Shown: positions 19,803 through 29,674 of the stretch, one piece after another
Layout: every line of letters starts with the position of its first letter
Position numbering within the stretch: position 1 is the stretch's first letter
From: Chloroflexi bacterium HGW-Chloroflexi-10
Lineage (GTDB): Bacteria > Chloroflexota > Anaerolineae > Anaerolineales > Anaerolineaceae
Direction of reading: 5' to 3'
Assembly: GCA_002840755.1 (NCBI GenBank)
Contig: PHBZ01000010.1
Span: forward strand, 62,001 to 126,000
DNA length: 64,000 nt
Position numbers and translations under genes: made by a program
The notes under the pieces: model-generated
The model's input: the letters and a program-made list of their open reading frames with translations, nothing else
Told to the model about the DNA's origin: nothing
The model's database searches: none

Positions 19803-20636
19803 CTATCCAGATTGGAAGGATTTGATTCCATATAAAAAAATTCGCACAGCCTGATTCGCCATCTTCTCTTCTGCTTGCGGAGAAAGAAATTCTTCCAATT
19901 GTAAGATGCGGTGCATCAATACCCAATTGACCAGCATTCCCATAAACGCACGCGCCATTTCGATCAGATCATCTTTTTGGGAAAAACCCGCTTGTTCCAA
20001 AGTTTGCGCTATTTGACTGGTGCCAGCCTCTACGACTGACTTAAAAAACAATTGGGCAATCTGCGGGCTACGTCCACCCTGCTCAAGTAATATTCGGAAT
20101 AACCCCACTCGATCCGGATCTCGAAAAATCATCAGATACCCAAGAGCAACCGAATATAAAAAGCTTTCAATGGTTTGGAAAGACTCCTGTTCATTTTGAA
20201 AATTGTTTTTTTCAGGGGAGTATAACGCTTTAAGGTGTCCAATTTCCTGCGCTGATTGCAACACAGCACTCAGTAAATCATCCTTTCCTACGAAATACCC
20301 ATACAGAGCACCCTTAGTTAACCCAACTGCGGAGGCAATATCTTCCATGGAGGCTCCCTCAACCCCTTTATTGCTGAACACATGTAGAGCAGCACGCACA
20401 ATCTCTTCCCGTCGGGTGAGCACTCCAGAAGCATCAATCAATCCAGATTCTTGTAAACATTCAAAAAGCTTTAGTTTTCCTGAAAAATGCAGATAAATGG
20501 TTGCCGGTGAGACCCCAGCTTTACGCGCTATCCGGTTTACCGAGGTTGCGCTGTAACCATCTTCAGAAAAACATATCTTAGCTGCCTGCAATATCGATTC
20601 TTTTGTTCTACTACTCCGCTCTGTATGGGTGGTCAT
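19803..20636 (-). CDS. TetR-type regulator with two tandem DNA-binding domains
   Basis: A 277-residue protein. Residues 12-60 form one TetR_N helix-turn-helix (SVNRIARKAGVSPATIYLHF) and residues 74-123 form a second (SMEDIASAVGLTKGALYGYF). A single helical ligand-binding domain of about 150 residues follows. Ordinary TetR proteins have one such DNA-binding domain. It starts 4 bp after the amidohydrolase stop, so both are cotranscribed and the regulator probably controls the promoter upstream of that gene, where an inverted repeat is found. Either domain could bind DNA, or one could be a dimerisation relic. Confidence 0.85.
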   Translation of the reverse strand: MTTHTERSSRTKESILQAAKICFSEDGYSATSVNRIARKAGVSPATIYLHFSGKLKLFECLQESGLIDASGVLTRREEIVRAALHVFSNKGVEGASMEDIASAVGLTKGALYGYFVGKDDLLSAVLQSAQEIGHLKALYSPEKNNFQNEQESFQTIESFLYSVALGYLMIFRDPDRVGLFRILLEQGGRSPQIAQLFFKSVVEAGTSQIAQTLEQAGFSQKDDLIEMARAFMGMLVNWVLMHRILQLEEFLSPQAEEKMANQAVRIFLYGIKSFQSG

Positions 20637-20640
20637 CCGT

Positions 20641-21795
20641 TTATTGATTCCTCGCCTTCTGCATAACTTCCGGGGAGATTAGTTTAATACCATTTTTCTT
20701 TGCATATCCTTCAATCTTACCAATTGCACCAGAACGAATAAAGGGTGGTATTTTTTGTAGTTGCGCATGTGCTTCCTGGTTCCATTGCATGCTTAATTCT
20801 ACTCTACCAACCTTTTTTTTAAGTCGGTTTCGCAATTGGATTAAATGTTCATTTTTATAATCTAAAATGCCAGCCGCGTTCAATCCTAATACCTGCGCCC
20901 GCATTTCATACGTCCAATCTTTAACACCACTGAATCGCAACATTAACGGCATACGATCGTATTTCAAAAAGTTAATCACTTCCTTCAAATTCGGAGTAGC
21001 CGGATAATCGGAACCATACAATATTTTTCCAATTCCGGCATGAATACGCATCTCTTCCAATTCTAACCAGGCCAGATAAGGATTATGATGCACCAGTTTA
21101 TTGAAATGCCACGCCAGAGTCAGATAAACGTGTTCATGTTTCCGGCACATCGCATATGCCTCATATTTGAATGGAAACCCATAATGTTCCAAGAGAATTT
21201 TCAATTTTGGGTATTGCAATGCAATTTTATCCAACAGAAGTGGATTCGCATTTTCGATTAGACCCGTTGGATCTACACCGGTATGAATATGCAGCGGCAC
21301 CCCTAAATCATTACATTTCTCAAAAATGGGTATTAGCATCGGATCATCCAGGCGAAAAATCCCCCAATCATTTGGGTTCAATTTAGCACCGCTAAAGCCT
21401 TTCTGTTTAACATACATCTCAATACGCTGAGCAGCATCTGACAATCGCGGATCAGCCCCTGCAAAGCCAAGAAATTTCCCCGGATATTCCTGTAAAACGG
21501 CAGCAATCATATCGGAGGAACACAATTCAATACCTTCCAATTCTTCGGTAAAACCGAGCATAGACAGCACAGCCAGATCTGTTCCGGATTCTTGCATTAC
21601 CTGCACAAAATGCTGAGGGCTGGGATTTAAAGCAACCATCCCATCTTCCCAGCCAACATCCTGCTGTAATTTCTGTATTCCTTCAAATGCGTGGCGAACC
21701 CGAGGGTTGTTTATAGCTTTTTCCCCTATTTTTCGCGGAACTTCGGGATCTCCTATATGTGCATGCATGTCAATAACAAAATAAGAATGTTTCAT
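20641..21795 (-). CDS. Amidohydrolase_2 family metal-dependent hydrolase or decarboxylase
   Basis: A 384-residue TIM-barrel enzyme of the amidohydrolase superfamily. The first metal motif IDMHAHIG is at residues 8-15, HIHTG is near 165 and the late ILYGSDYPATP gives the catalytic Asp. Members include ACMSD-type decarboxylases and lactonases; the reaction here is unknown. AGGAGA precedes the ATG. It is followed directly by the double-HTH TetR regulator, a common arrangement for an inducible catabolic gene. Confidence 0.8.
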   Translation of the reverse strand: MKHSYFVIDMHAHIGDPEVPRKIGEKAINNPRVRHAFEGIQKLQQDVGWEDGMVALNPSPQHFVQVMQESGTDLAVLSMLGFTEELEGIELCSSDMIAAVLQEYPGKFLGFAGADPRLSDAAQRIEMYVKQKGFSGAKLNPNDWGIFRLDDPMLIPIFEKCNDLGVPLHIHTGVDPTGLIENANPLLLDKIALQYPKLKILLEHYGFPFKYEAYAMCRKHEHVYLTLAWHFNKLVHHNPYLAWLELEEMRIHAGIGKILYGSDYPATPNLKEVINFLKYDRMPLMLRFSGVKDWTYEMRAQVLGLNAAGILDYKNEHLIQLRNRLKKKVGRVELSMQWNQEAHAQLQKIPPFIRSGAIGKIEGYAKKNGIKLISPEVMQKARNQ

Positions 21796-21821
21796 TTTTT
21801 TCTCCTATAAATATAATTTAC

Positions 21822-21835
21822 TAAACGTTTGTTTA
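21822..21835 (-). promoter_or_regulatory. Candidate TetR operator upstream of the amidohydrolase gene
   Basis: An inverted repeat TAAAC-GTTT-GTTTA, with AAACGTTT as its core, lies 27 bp before the amidohydrolase ATG next to a TATATT -10-like box. This is the expected site for repression by the cotranscribed TetR-type protein. Confidence 0.45.
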
Positions 21836-22048
21836 TATTATTACATATATATAAAAAAATCAATATTTCAATTGTTGCAAAATTTGAATACGACGCGTCG
21901 TACCTCAAATCAAGAAATTTTCGCACCGAATTCATTTCCCAAATGCCTAAATCAATCATTTCAGAGTACAATTGTGCAGGATATCCATGAAAAGGTCCGG
22001 TAAGTTATACATTCGCCGTCTATTCAAATGTCCGCATAACAAATACCC

Positions 22049-22077
22049 TTGATGCCCTTTACAGTTTGTGTTAAAAT
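22049..22077 (+). promoter_or_regulatory. Promoter of the nusA operon
   Basis: TTGATG (22049-22054), a 17-bp spacer and TAAAAT (22072-22077). The leader to nusA is about 90 nt and carries a strong hairpin. Confidence 0.6.
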
Positions 22078-22111
22078 AGAACTGCATTACAGTAGAGTTT
22101 TCGAACACGAC

Positions 22112-22136
22112 GAAAAGTGGGCAACCCCCACTTTTC
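22112..22136 (+). terminator. Leader hairpin in front of nusA, possible attenuator
   Basis: A perfect 10-bp stem (GAAAAGTGGG / CCCACTTTTC) with a 5-nt loop is followed by a T-rich TTCTTT. It lies between the promoter and the nusA start, so it could serve as an attenuator in NusA autoregulation. Confidence 0.5.
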
Positions 22137-22173
22137 TTCTTTAGTAAGTGATTTTTGTGGGAGTAATTGGATA

Positions 22174-24123
22174 ATGAGAAACGAGTTTGCGCTTGCTTTC
22201 AATGAAGTATTGGAAGAAAAGGGATTACCAAGAGATGTGATTCAAAAAGCGTTGGAATCGGCGATGGCTTCAGCCTATCGTCGTTCGGTGAATGCCTCCA
22301 ACGCCCAACGAGTGGAATCCAAGGTAGATACTGAAACCGGTAAGGTCACTATCTTTGCCGAAAAAGAGGTAGTGGAAGAAGTACAGGATGATCGCACTGA
22401 AGTCACCCTGGAAGAGGCACAACGCTATGACGTTGAAGCCACGCTGGGTAGTATGGTGCTCGTAGAATCCACACCGAAGAATTTTGGCCGAGTAGCGGCA
22501 CAAACCGCTCGTCAGGTTATTCAGCAACGCATTCGGGATGCCGAACGCCAGGCACAACTGGATCACTATGCAGAACAAATGGGTGAGATCATCAGTGGTG
22601 TTGTTCAGGCTGCCAATGCACAAGGGCTAACTATTGGGTTAGACATGAAGGCTGAAGGCACAATGATGCGCAAAGACCTAATCCCAGGTGAGCGTTTCCA
22701 CGTACACGATCGGGTACGCGCCCTGGTTGCTGAAGTTAAAGATTCCAATCGCGGCCCACAAATTTTATTATCCCGTACACATCGCAATTTTTTGCGTCGC
22801 TTATTGGAAACGGAAGTTCCCGAAATTTTCCACGGGATTGTAGAGATCCGTTCCATCACCCGTGAACCCGGTCAACGCGCCAAAGTTGCCGTTTCTGCCA
22901 CGCAAACTGGTATAGATCCGGTAGGAGCCTGTGTAGGTTTGCGCGGTGTGCGTATTCAAGCCATCGTTCGGGAACTGCATGATGAGAAAATTGATGTCAT
23001 TGAATGGCACCAAGACCCAGGACAATTCATTGCCCGCGCTATCAGCCCAGCCAAAGTTACTGGCGTATACCTGAATGAATTCGCCGAAGGCGGCCGTACG
23101 GCTACTGTGGTGGTCCCAGAAGACCAACTCAGCCTGGCAATCGGACGTGATGGGCAGAATGCCCGTCTGGCAGCTAAACTGACCGGTTGGCGGATTGACA
23201 TCAAGAGCCTACCCGAAGCAGCCGGTGATTCACTATACCGTTTGCAGAACGATCCTACACTCGGTGAAATGCTGACACACGAACAAGAAAAAATTGTTAA
23301 AGTGGAAGAATACCTTGCCAAGAAAGCCAACGGCGGAATTCTGACTCCTGAAAACTATGACTTTATCAGTAAATTTATTGATCGCATCGAAAAACGCTCC
23401 TTCTTGCGCTCCAAAGAAGAAGAAACTGCCGAAAAGCAACGCTCCGAAAAACTAAGGAGTCAGGTACCACCCAGTTTCTTCAATACCAATATCCTCGATT
23501 CTGGCTTACCGGAACATGTAAATTACATATTGCAGGAAGCCGGGTATAACACACTGGCAGAATTAGTTTTGCAAATGTTGCAGCAACCGGATGATATTTT
23601 GCGTCTCAATGGTATGGGACCACGGGCGATGAAATCAATTGAAGAACTGATGACAACCCTGCCAGACCGTGTACTCGCCGAAACCGTTGTAGAAGAAATT
23701 GCAGCACCCGAAGTGGAAACACCGGTGGAAGAATTTACCCCCGAAGAAACGGCTGCCGTTGTCGAAAAAATACTCGACATTCCGCAACCTGAGATAATTT
23801 CAGAAGAACAACCACAAGATATTGTGGAAATTGAACCGGCAATCGGAAAAGAGCCTCAAGAAGTCGAAGAATCGGAAACCGTGAAAGAATCGGAAGAAGA
23901 ATTAACCTTCGACGAACTCTTTGCGCTGAACGCCGATAAAGCCGCCTTCGGATTTGAAGAAGAAGAAGAAACTGAAGACAGTGATACAACGAAAGGCAAA
24001 AAGAAAAAGGACAAAAAGAAGAAACAAAGCGTCGAAGTAACTTATGACGACGAGGAAGATATCCTAATCTTCCGTAAAAAACATAAACGTGATGATGAGA
24101 GCGGATGGAGCGAGTGGGGCTAA
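22174..24123 (+). CDS. nusA: Transcription termination/antitermination factor NusA
   Basis: A 649-residue protein. The N-terminal RNA-polymerase-binding domain (residues 1-120) is followed by an S1 domain (about 135-205), two KH domains (about 225-360; [17 protein letters not shown] and [15 protein letters not shown]) and a helix-hairpin-helix region (about 445-505, [18 protein letters not shown]). A long acidic then Lys-rich C-terminal tail extends beyond 510 and is unusual. It controls RNA polymerase pausing and couples transcription with translation. The ATG at 22174 matches the family start [13 protein letters not shown]-initiated extension runs through the leader hairpin and was rejected. 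The usual upstream rimP is absent. Confidence 0.95.
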   Translation: MRNEFALAFNEVLEEKGLPRDVIQKALESAMASAYRRSVNASNAQRVESKVDTETGKVTIFAEKEVVEEVQDDRTEVTLEEAQRYDVEATLGSMVLVESTPKNFGRVAAQTARQVIQQRIRDAERQAQLDHYAEQMGEIISGVVQAANAQGLTIGLDMKAEGTMMRKDLIPGERFHVHDRVRALVAEVKDSNRGPQILLSRTHRNFLRRLLETEVPEIFHGIVEIRSITREPGQRAKVAVSATQTGIDPVGACVGLRGVRIQAIVRELHDEKIDVIEWHQDPGQFIARAISPAKVTGVYLNEFAEGGRTATVVVPEDQLSLAIGRDGQNARLAAKLTGWRIDIKSLPEAAGDSLYRLQNDPTLGEMLTHEQEKIVKVEEYLAKKANGGILTPENYDFISKFIDRIEKRSFLRSKEEETAEKQRSEKLRSQVPPSFFNTNILDSGLPEHVNYILQEAGYNTLAELVLQMLQQPDDILRLNGMGPRAMKSIEELMTTLPDRVLAETVVEEIAAPEVETPVEEFTPEETAAVVEKILDIPQPEIISEEQPQDIVEIEPAIGKEPQEVEESETVKESEEELTFDELFALNADKAAFGFEEEEETEDSDTTKGKKKKDKKKKQSVEVTYDDEEDILIFRKKHKRDDESGWSEWG

Positions 24124-24151
24124 AATTTTTAGCCTGGCTGTGAGTAGAATC

Positions 24152-24481
24152 GTGGTGAAACAACCCCCAAAACGAGTCAAACATATTCCACAGCGCACCT
24201 GTGTCGGCTGCCGCCAAACGTTGGCGAAACAGTCGCTAACCCGAGTGGTACGAACTGACACAGGTGTGCAAATCGATCTGACAGGTAAGTTGTCCGGACG
24301 TGGTGCTTATATCCATAACCAGCGCAGTTGCTGGCAAGCAGCACTCAAAGGCAAATTGGCAAACGCATTAAAGATCGATGTAACAGATGAAGACCGGCAA
24401 AAATTAATGGTATTTATGCAAACCCTGCCGGAAACCGCAACGCAAGAAGAGGTCTTATTGGCGGAAACATCTGAAGAATAA
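24152..24481 (+). CDS. ylxR: YlxR/DUF448 RNA-binding protein
   Basis: A protein of about 109 residues. The conserved RTCVGCRQTLAKQSLTRVVRT near the N-terminus and the GRGAYIHNQRSCWQAALK block are diagnostic of YlxR, a small basic nucleic-acid-binding protein encoded between nusA and infB in most bacteria. The start is uncertain: adjacent GTG codons at 24152 and 24155 have only a weak site (GTGAG), whereas an in-frame ATG at 24089 overlaps nusA. The acidic tail after residue 80 is longer than usual. Confidence 0.85.
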   Translation: MVKQPPKRVKHIPQRTCVGCRQTLAKQSLTRVVRTDTGVQIDLTGKLSGRGAYIHNQRSCWQAALKGKLANALKIDVTDEDRQKLMVFMQTLPETATQEEVLLAETSEE

Positions 24482-24583
24482 AACGAACTCAGACCACACA
24501 ATCTGCTCAACAGCGCACAGCAATCCGTTAGCCCTAGGGGGGCTGCAGCACTTAAAAGTGCAAAATAGCGTTGGAGGTGCGAA

Positions 24584-26374
24584 ATGAGCAATACTATCAA
24601 TAAAACTATAACATTACCAACCAGTTTAACAGTACGTGAACTGGCACAAATTATCGAGTCTAGCCCTATTCAGGTGATCAAAGTTTTGATGACCAATGGG
24701 GTTATGGCAAATATTAACCAACAAATAGATTTCGATACGGCAGCAATTGTCGCTTCAGAACTAGGTTTTGAGGCTGTCCAGGAAGTTACTGTTGAAGAGG
24801 AAGAAGTTAAAGATACTGGTGAAATTCCGTTATGGCGCCAGTTGATTTCTGATGAAAACCCAAAAGACCTGGTAAACCGCGCTCCGGTAGTAACAATTCT
24901 GGGACACGTGGATCATGGAAAAACAACTCTTTTGGATGCTATCCGTAAAACCAATGTAGCCAGTGGTGAGGCTGGTGGAATTACCCAGCATATCGGTGCT
25001 TATCAGGTGGAACATAAAGGACAATTGATTTCCTTTTTGGATACTCCAGGACATGCAGCTTTTACTGCCATGCGTTCACGCGGCGCCCAAGGTGCTGATA
25101 TCGTTATTCTGGTGGTAGCAGCCGATGATGGCGTCATGCCGCAAACACGCGAGGCCATTGCTCACGCCAAAGCGGCCCGTGTGCCGATCATTGTCGCTAT
25201 GAATAAAATGGATCGACCGGATGCAAACCCCGATTTTACCAAAAGCCAATTGGCCGAAAATGGTCTTGTCCCTGATGACTGGGACGGAGATACGATGGTC
25301 GTTCCGGTTTCTGCAAAACAAAAAACTGGGATCGATGATCTTTTGGAAGCAATCTTACTGACCTCCGAAAGCGCCTCAATTACAGCAAATCCTAACGGCC
25401 GCACTATTGGCACCATTATTGAAGCTGAAGTAGACCGCGCCAAAGGTGTTATTGCTACCCTGCTGGTTCAAAACGGTAGCGTCAGTATGGGTGATGTTGT
25501 TGTAGCAGGAACGACTTACGGACGGATTCGCGCAATGTTTGATTTTAAAAGCAAACCTATTCGCAAAGCAGGTCCCTCAACCCCTATACTGGTCATGGGA
25601 TTTAATGATGTCCCGATGGCTGGAGATGTCTTCCAGGTAGTTCCAACTTCCCGTGAAGCCATCAATATTGTGGAAGAGCGAAAACAGGCCGAGAAAAACC
25701 GTAAATCGTCTGCGCCCAAAGCCACATTGGAAGATTTATTCAACCGTGTACAAGCCGGTGAAGAACGAGAATTGCGCTTAATTGTCAAAGCCGATGTTCA
25801 AGGCTCACTTGAACCCATCGTAAACTCCTTAACCGAACTTTCCAATAAAGATATCACCGTCAATATCTTGCACGCAGAAACTGGCAACATCAGCGAAAAT
25901 GATGTGATGCTGGCTGTCGCCTCAAAAGCGATTGTAGTAGGCTTCAATGTGTCATCCGATGCACCTGCCCGGCGCAGTGCCGAAGCTGAAGGTGTTTCCA
26001 TCCGGCATTACAATATTATTTATCGCCTGACAGAAGATGTGGAAAAAGCGATGAAAGGTATGTTGGAGCCTGAGTATGTTGAAGTAACACTTGGTAAAGC
26101 CGATGTTCTGGCCGTTTTCCGTATCTCAAATGTAGGCACAATCGCTGGATGCCGAATCACTAACGGTGAATTTCGCCGAAACGCCAAAGCTCGAGTCTTT
26201 CGCAACCATACAAAAATTTATGAAGGCGAAATTGGTTCTCTGAAACATGAAAAGAATGATGTCAAAGAGGTTCGCACCGGTTTTGAGTGCGGCATCGGCT
26301 TGAAAGGCTTTTCTGAATTTGAGCAAGGTGATGTGTTGGAATGTTTCACCATGGAATTATCCACCGCAGGATAG
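24584..26374 (+). CDS. infB: Translation initiation factor IF-2 (short form)
   Basis: A 596-residue GTPase. After a minimal N-domain (residues 1-60, [10 protein letters not shown] ... [15 protein letters not shown]) the G domain carries [10 protein letters not shown] (about 107-116), DTPGHAAF and NKMD. Then come domain II and the fMet-tRNA-binding C-terminal domains ([19 protein letters not shown]). The long charged N-terminal extension of many IF-2 proteins is missing. GGAGG lies seven bases upstream of the ATG. It places fMet-tRNA on the 30S subunit. The 102-nt gap before it has only small hairpins. Confidence 0.96.
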   Translation: MSNTINKTITLPTSLTVRELAQIIESSPIQVIKVLMTNGVMANINQQIDFDTAAIVASELGFEAVQEVTVEEEEVKDTGEIPLWRQLISDENPKDLVNRAPVVTILGHVDHGKTTLLDAIRKTNVASGEAGGITQHIGAYQVEHKGQLISFLDTPGHAAFTAMRSRGAQGADIVILVVAADDGVMPQTREAIAHAKAARVPIIVAMNKMDRPDANPDFTKSQLAENGLVPDDWDGDTMVVPVSAKQKTGIDDLLEAILLTSESASITANPNGRTIGTIIEAEVDRAKGVIATLLVQNGSVSMGDVVVAGTTYGRIRAMFDFKSKPIRKAGPSTPILVMGFNDVPMAGDVFQVVPTSREAINIVEERKQAEKNRKSSAPKATLEDLFNRVQAGEERELRLIVKADVQGSLEPIVNSLTELSNKDITVNILHAETGNISENDVMLAVASKAIVVGFNVSSDAPARRSAEAEGVSIRHYNIIYRLTEDVEKAMKGMLEPEYVEVTLGKADVLAVFRISNVGTIAGCRITNGEFRRNAKARVFRNHTKIYEGEIGSLKHEKNDVKEVRTGFECGIGLKGFSEFEQGDVLECFTMELSTAG

Positions 26375-26390
26375 AAAGCAGGAAGGTTTT

Positions 26391-26789
26391 ATGCCATCAA
26401 AACTACGCCTGACCCGCATTGGAGATCGAATCCGTCAGGAACTGTCCGAGATGTTGGTCAAACAAGAAATTCATGACCCGCGTTTGTTGGGTGCTACCGT
26501 TACTGAAGTAAAGGTGGATCGCGAATTAGCTTTTGCGTCCATCTATGTTTCAGCTATAGAAGGCAAAGAACGCTCCAAGGAAATTTTAAAGGGTTTTGAA
26601 AGCGCCAGCAGTTTTATTCGTAGAATGCTGGCTGAACGCATCGAATTGCGCGCTTTTCCCCGATTACGATTCTATTGGGATCCCACCCCGGAACGGGTAG
26701 ACAGGATTGAACAACTCTTTGCCACAATCCGAGAAGAGGAAGTTAACATTCCGCAGGAAGAAGAAAGCGAAGCCGGTGACGCAGAATAA
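26391..26789 (+). CDS. rbfA: 30S ribosome-binding factor RbfA
   Basis: A 132-residue single KH-fold protein needed for late 16S rRNA maturation. Family signals: RIGDRIRQELSEMLVKQEIHDPRLLG at the start, DRELAFASIYVS and FIRRMLAERIELRAFPRLRFYWDPTPE. The ATG at 26391 follows AGGAAGG; the longer frame to 26319 lies inside infB and was rejected. The C-terminus is acidic and overlaps the next gene by 14 bp. Confidence 0.93.
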   Translation: MPSKLRLTRIGDRIRQELSEMLVKQEIHDPRLLGATVTEVKVDRELAFASIYVSAIEGKERSKEILKGFESASSFIRRMLAERIELRAFPRLRFYWDPTPERVDRIEQLFATIREEEVNIPQEEESEAGDAE

Positions 26790-27756
26790 TTCTATTGAAG
26801 CTATCCGTGATCTACTCTCCAACGCACAAAAGATCATGGTTACGTCACATATTCGTCCGGATGGCGACGCTATCGGTTCCTTATTAGGCCTTGGTCTATC
26901 CCTATTGGAAGCCGGCAAGCAGGTTTCTATGGTACTGGTAGATGGTTTTCCTTCTGCTTTTCGTTACCTGCCCGGTTCCAATCGAATATTGCGCTCGGCG
27001 CCCCGTAACATAGAATTTGACCTGACCATCAGCCTGGATGCCTCCGATCCGGAGCGTCTGGGGAATGCCTTTGGTGAACGTGGCGTTGACCTGAACATTG
27101 ACCATCACATTACCAATGTCAATTTCGGAAAAATTAATTTTGTGGATCCTTCCGCTGTGGCTACCTGTGCCATTCTGGCAGAACATCTGCCGGAATGGGG
27201 ACTTAAAATTAATAACGACATTGCCACTGCTTTATTATCGGGGATTATCACCGACACAATTGGTTTCCGAACCTCCAATATGAACTCAAAAGCAATGCGA
27301 ATAACCGCAGACCTGATGGATCATGGTGCCAATCTACCACAAATCTATACGGAAGCGCTTGTGAACCGGTCTTTCGAACAAATACTTTATTGGAGCTATG
27401 CTTTACAAAAAATGCAGCGCCAGGATGGTATAATTTGGACGACACTATCGCTTGCCGATCGGCAGCTGGCTGGGTACAATGGTAATGACGATGCTGATCT
27501 TAATAACCTTCTCTCCAGTATTTCTGAAGCCGATATAAGCGTGCTATTTGTTGAGCAAAACAATGGTCACGTTAAAGTATCATGGAGAGCAAAACCCGGC
27601 ATTAATGTATCATCGTTGGCTTTCTCATTCGGAGGTGGTGGTCATCCAGCTGCTTCTGGGGTCGATTTGCAGGGAGCCTTAACGGATGTGCAAAACACCG
27701 TGATGGAAGCAACTTTTGCACATCTGAAGCAGACTAAGGACGAACAAATCTCTTGA
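26776..27756 (+). CDS. DHH/DHHA1 family phosphoesterase (NrnA-like oligoribonuclease/pAp phosphatase)
   Basis: A protein of about 326 residues. DHH motifs in order are SHIRPDGDAIGS (about residues 25-36), SLDASDP, DHH within NIDHHITN, and the DHHA1 signature FSFGGGGHPAASG near the C-terminus. Members degrade short RNA oligomers and dephosphorylate pAp or cyclic dinucleotides. It is typically located between rbfA and truB, as here. The start GTG at 26776 overlaps the rbfA end by 14 bp; the longer frame inside rbfA was rejected because the family N-terminus begins near IEAIRDLL. Confidence 0.9.
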   Translation: MTQNNSIEAIRDLLSNAQKIMVTSHIRPDGDAIGSLLGLGLSLLEAGKQVSMVLVDGFPSAFRYLPGSNRILRSAPRNIEFDLTISLDASDPERLGNAFGERGVDLNIDHHITNVNFGKINFVDPSAVATCAILAEHLPEWGLKINNDIATALLSGIITDTIGFRTSNMNSKAMRITADLMDHGANLPQIYTEALVNRSFEQILYWSYALQKMQRQDGIIWTTLSLADRQLAGYNGNDDADLNNLLSSISEADISVLFVEQNNGHVKVSWRAKPGINVSSLAFSFGGGGHPAASGVDLQGALTDVQNTVMEATFAHLKQTKDEQIS

Positions 27757-27801
27757 CAAGGCAGTTAAACATAAACCAGTCCATTCTGGGGAGTAAATCA
27801 T

Positions 27802-28701
27802 ATGGTAAACGATAAAAACAATGCTGTTTCTGGTGTGTTGGTGGTTGACAAACCAATCGGAATGACATCGCATGATGTTGTACAAATTGTTCGCAAGGGC
27901 ACCAATATTCGTCGAGCCGGACATACCGGTACGCTCGACCCGCGCGCTTCCGGTGTACTTGTGATCCTGGTTGGCCCTGCTGTGCGTCTGAGCGAATATG
28001 TTTCCGCATCCGATAAACGCTACCAGGCAGTTGTCCAATTGGGAATCTCTACCGACACATACGATGCCGATGGTCGGGTACTCAGCACCACTGCCGTCGA
28101 TATTTCCGAAAAGCAATTTGATGAAGTATTACAATCTTTTGTGGGTGAAATTGAACAGGTGCCCCCACCTTATTCTGCCGTTAAAGTACAGGGTAAAAAA
28201 GCTTACGAAATGGCCCGTGAAGGTGAAGAAGTGGATCTGGAACCCCGCATGATTTCTGTTTACAATCTGGAACTTTTGGAATGGGCCCCACCGGAAGCGG
28301 TGATTGATGTATATTGTTCATCAGGCACCTATGTTCGTTCCCTGGCACATGACCTGGGCGAAAAATTAGGTTGTGGCGCTCATCTGATCGGTTTACGGCG
28401 TACCAAGAGTGGACGATTCACCCTGCGTGATGCTGTGCCTTTGCGTAAATTGCGTGAGTCTTTCGAAAATGACAGCTGGCAGAACTTCATTATTCCGGCT
28501 GCTGAAGCGCTCTCCGATTGGCCGGCTGTTATCCTCACAGCGGAACAATTGGACATCGTCCGACATGGCCGGCGGATCCCCGCTGAAGAAGGTTTGGGAA
28601 AAATGGCACGCGCCATCAGTGAAGAAGGTGAATTGATTGGTTTAATGGAATTAGATCCGGAAACCAATGAATGGCAACCAAAGAAGGTCTTTAGTTCCTG
28701 A
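27802..28701 (+). CDS. truB: tRNA pseudouridine-55 synthase TruB
   Basis: A 299-residue pseudouridine synthase. The catalytic block GHTGTLDPRASGVL (Asp near residue 46), PPPYSAVKVQGKKAYEMAR and CSSGTYVRSLAHDLGEKLG are diagnostic. It isomerises U55 in the T-loop of tRNAs. A C-terminal PUA-like part follows (about 240-299). GGGGAG precedes the ATG. It is encoded 45 bp after the DHH gene and 22 bp before ribF. Confidence 0.95.
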   Translation: MVNDKNNAVSGVLVVDKPIGMTSHDVVQIVRKGTNIRRAGHTGTLDPRASGVLVILVGPAVRLSEYVSASDKRYQAVVQLGISTDTYDADGRVLSTTAVDISEKQFDEVLQSFVGEIEQVPPPYSAVKVQGKKAYEMAREGEEVDLEPRMISVYNLELLEWAPPEAVIDVYCSSGTYVRSLAHDLGEKLGCGAHLIGLRRTKSGRFTLRDAVPLRKLRESFENDSWQNFIIPAAEALSDWPAVILTAEQLDIVRHGRRIPAEEGLGKMARAISEEGELIGLMELDPETNEWQPKKVFSS

Positions 28702-28723
28702 TATTTTCAGGTAAAATAGCCGA

Positions 28724-29674
28724 ATGTTGCATCTTCGCCAACTTCAACCAGTGAATTTCCAGGAAATCTGGGCAACCATTGGTGCCTTTGATGGTGTCCA
28801 CATCGGACACCAGTCTATTATTCGTTCGCTGGTTTCTACAGCACAAGAAAAACAAAAGACAACCGCTGTGATCACTTTCCATCCGCATCCGGCGGTTGTG
28901 TTGCGTTCCATACCCATGCCATTCTATCTGAACACTCCTGAAGAAAAAGCCGAGTATTTTTCTCAACTGGGAATTGATATTACGCTGACACTTAGTTTTA
29001 CATCGGAAATGGCAGCGCTTGACCCTGAAGCATTCTTTAACATGGTTTGCCAACACCTTCCACTCCGCCGGCTATATCTTGGAACTGATTTTGCCTTGGG
29101 CAAAGGTCGCAGCGGCACCATCCCGGTTATACGTGAAATTGGCAAACTCTATGAATTTGAAGTGAAAGAAGCTGAGTTCATTATGCAAAACGAAAATAAG
29201 GTTTCCTCCAGTCAGATCCGTAAATGGCTGGCAGACGGCAATCTGGAAGCAACCAACACTGCCCTGGGTCGTTACTTCAGCCTCTCTGGTACAGTGATAC
29301 ACGGTGATGCCCGCGGTCGCTCGATTGGTTTTCCTACAGCGAATATCGCTGTTTGGGAAGGAAAACTACTGCCCTCACCCGGTGTATATGCCTGTTGGGT
29401 TAAGCTCAATGATCAGGTCCATACGGCTGTAACCAATATCGGATATCGACCCACTTTTGAAAATAATCGTCCCGCCATTCGCGTCGAAACTCATCTGCTG
29501 CACTTTGACTCGGACTTATATGACCAAAAATTGGAACTTTTTTTTGTAAACAAGCTGCGTCCGGAAATTAAATTTGAAAATCTTTCTGCCCTGGTTCAGC
29601 AAATCCATTTGGACGTTCAAAAATCAGAGGAGATTTTAAAAAATGCCGCAAAACCGACAAGTTTATCTGCTTGA
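28724..29674 (+). CDS. ribF: Bifunctional riboflavin kinase/FAD synthetase RibF
   Basis: A 316-residue enzyme making FMN and FAD from riboflavin and ATP. The N-terminal nucleotidyltransferase part shows GAFDGVHIGHQSII (about residues 18-31), TFHPHPAVV and SSSQIRKWL. The C-terminal kinase part starts near residue 185 with GDARGRSIGFPTANI and contains PGVYACWV and IGYRPTF. The ATG at 28724 has no Shine-Dalgarno sequence but a TAAAAT six bases upstream, so it may also be read from a leaderless transcript. Its last 32 bp overlap the next gene in another frame. Confidence 0.94.
   Translation: MLHLRQLQPVNFQEIWATIGAFDGVHIGHQSIIRSLVSTAQEKQKTTAVITFHPHPAVVLRSIPMPFYLNTPEEKAEYFSQLGIDITLTLSFTSEMAALDPEAFFNMVCQHLPLRRLYLGTDFALGKGRSGTIPVIREIGKLYEFEVKEAEFIMQNENKVSSSQIRKWLADGNLEATNTALGRYFSLSGTVIHGDARGRSIGFPTANIAVWEGKLLPSPGVYACWVKLNDQVHTAVTNIGYRPTFENNRPAIRVETHLLHFDSDLYDQKLELFFVNKLRPEIKFENLSALVQQIHLDVQKSEEILKNAAKPTSLSA

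Noticed and set aside
22117..22173. GTG-started N-terminal extension of nusA
   Set aside because: It runs through the leader hairpin and the conserved family start is at 22174.
24520..24561. Small hairpins between ylxR and infB
   Set aside because: Stems of five to six pairs without T-run; not enough to call a terminator or riboswitch.
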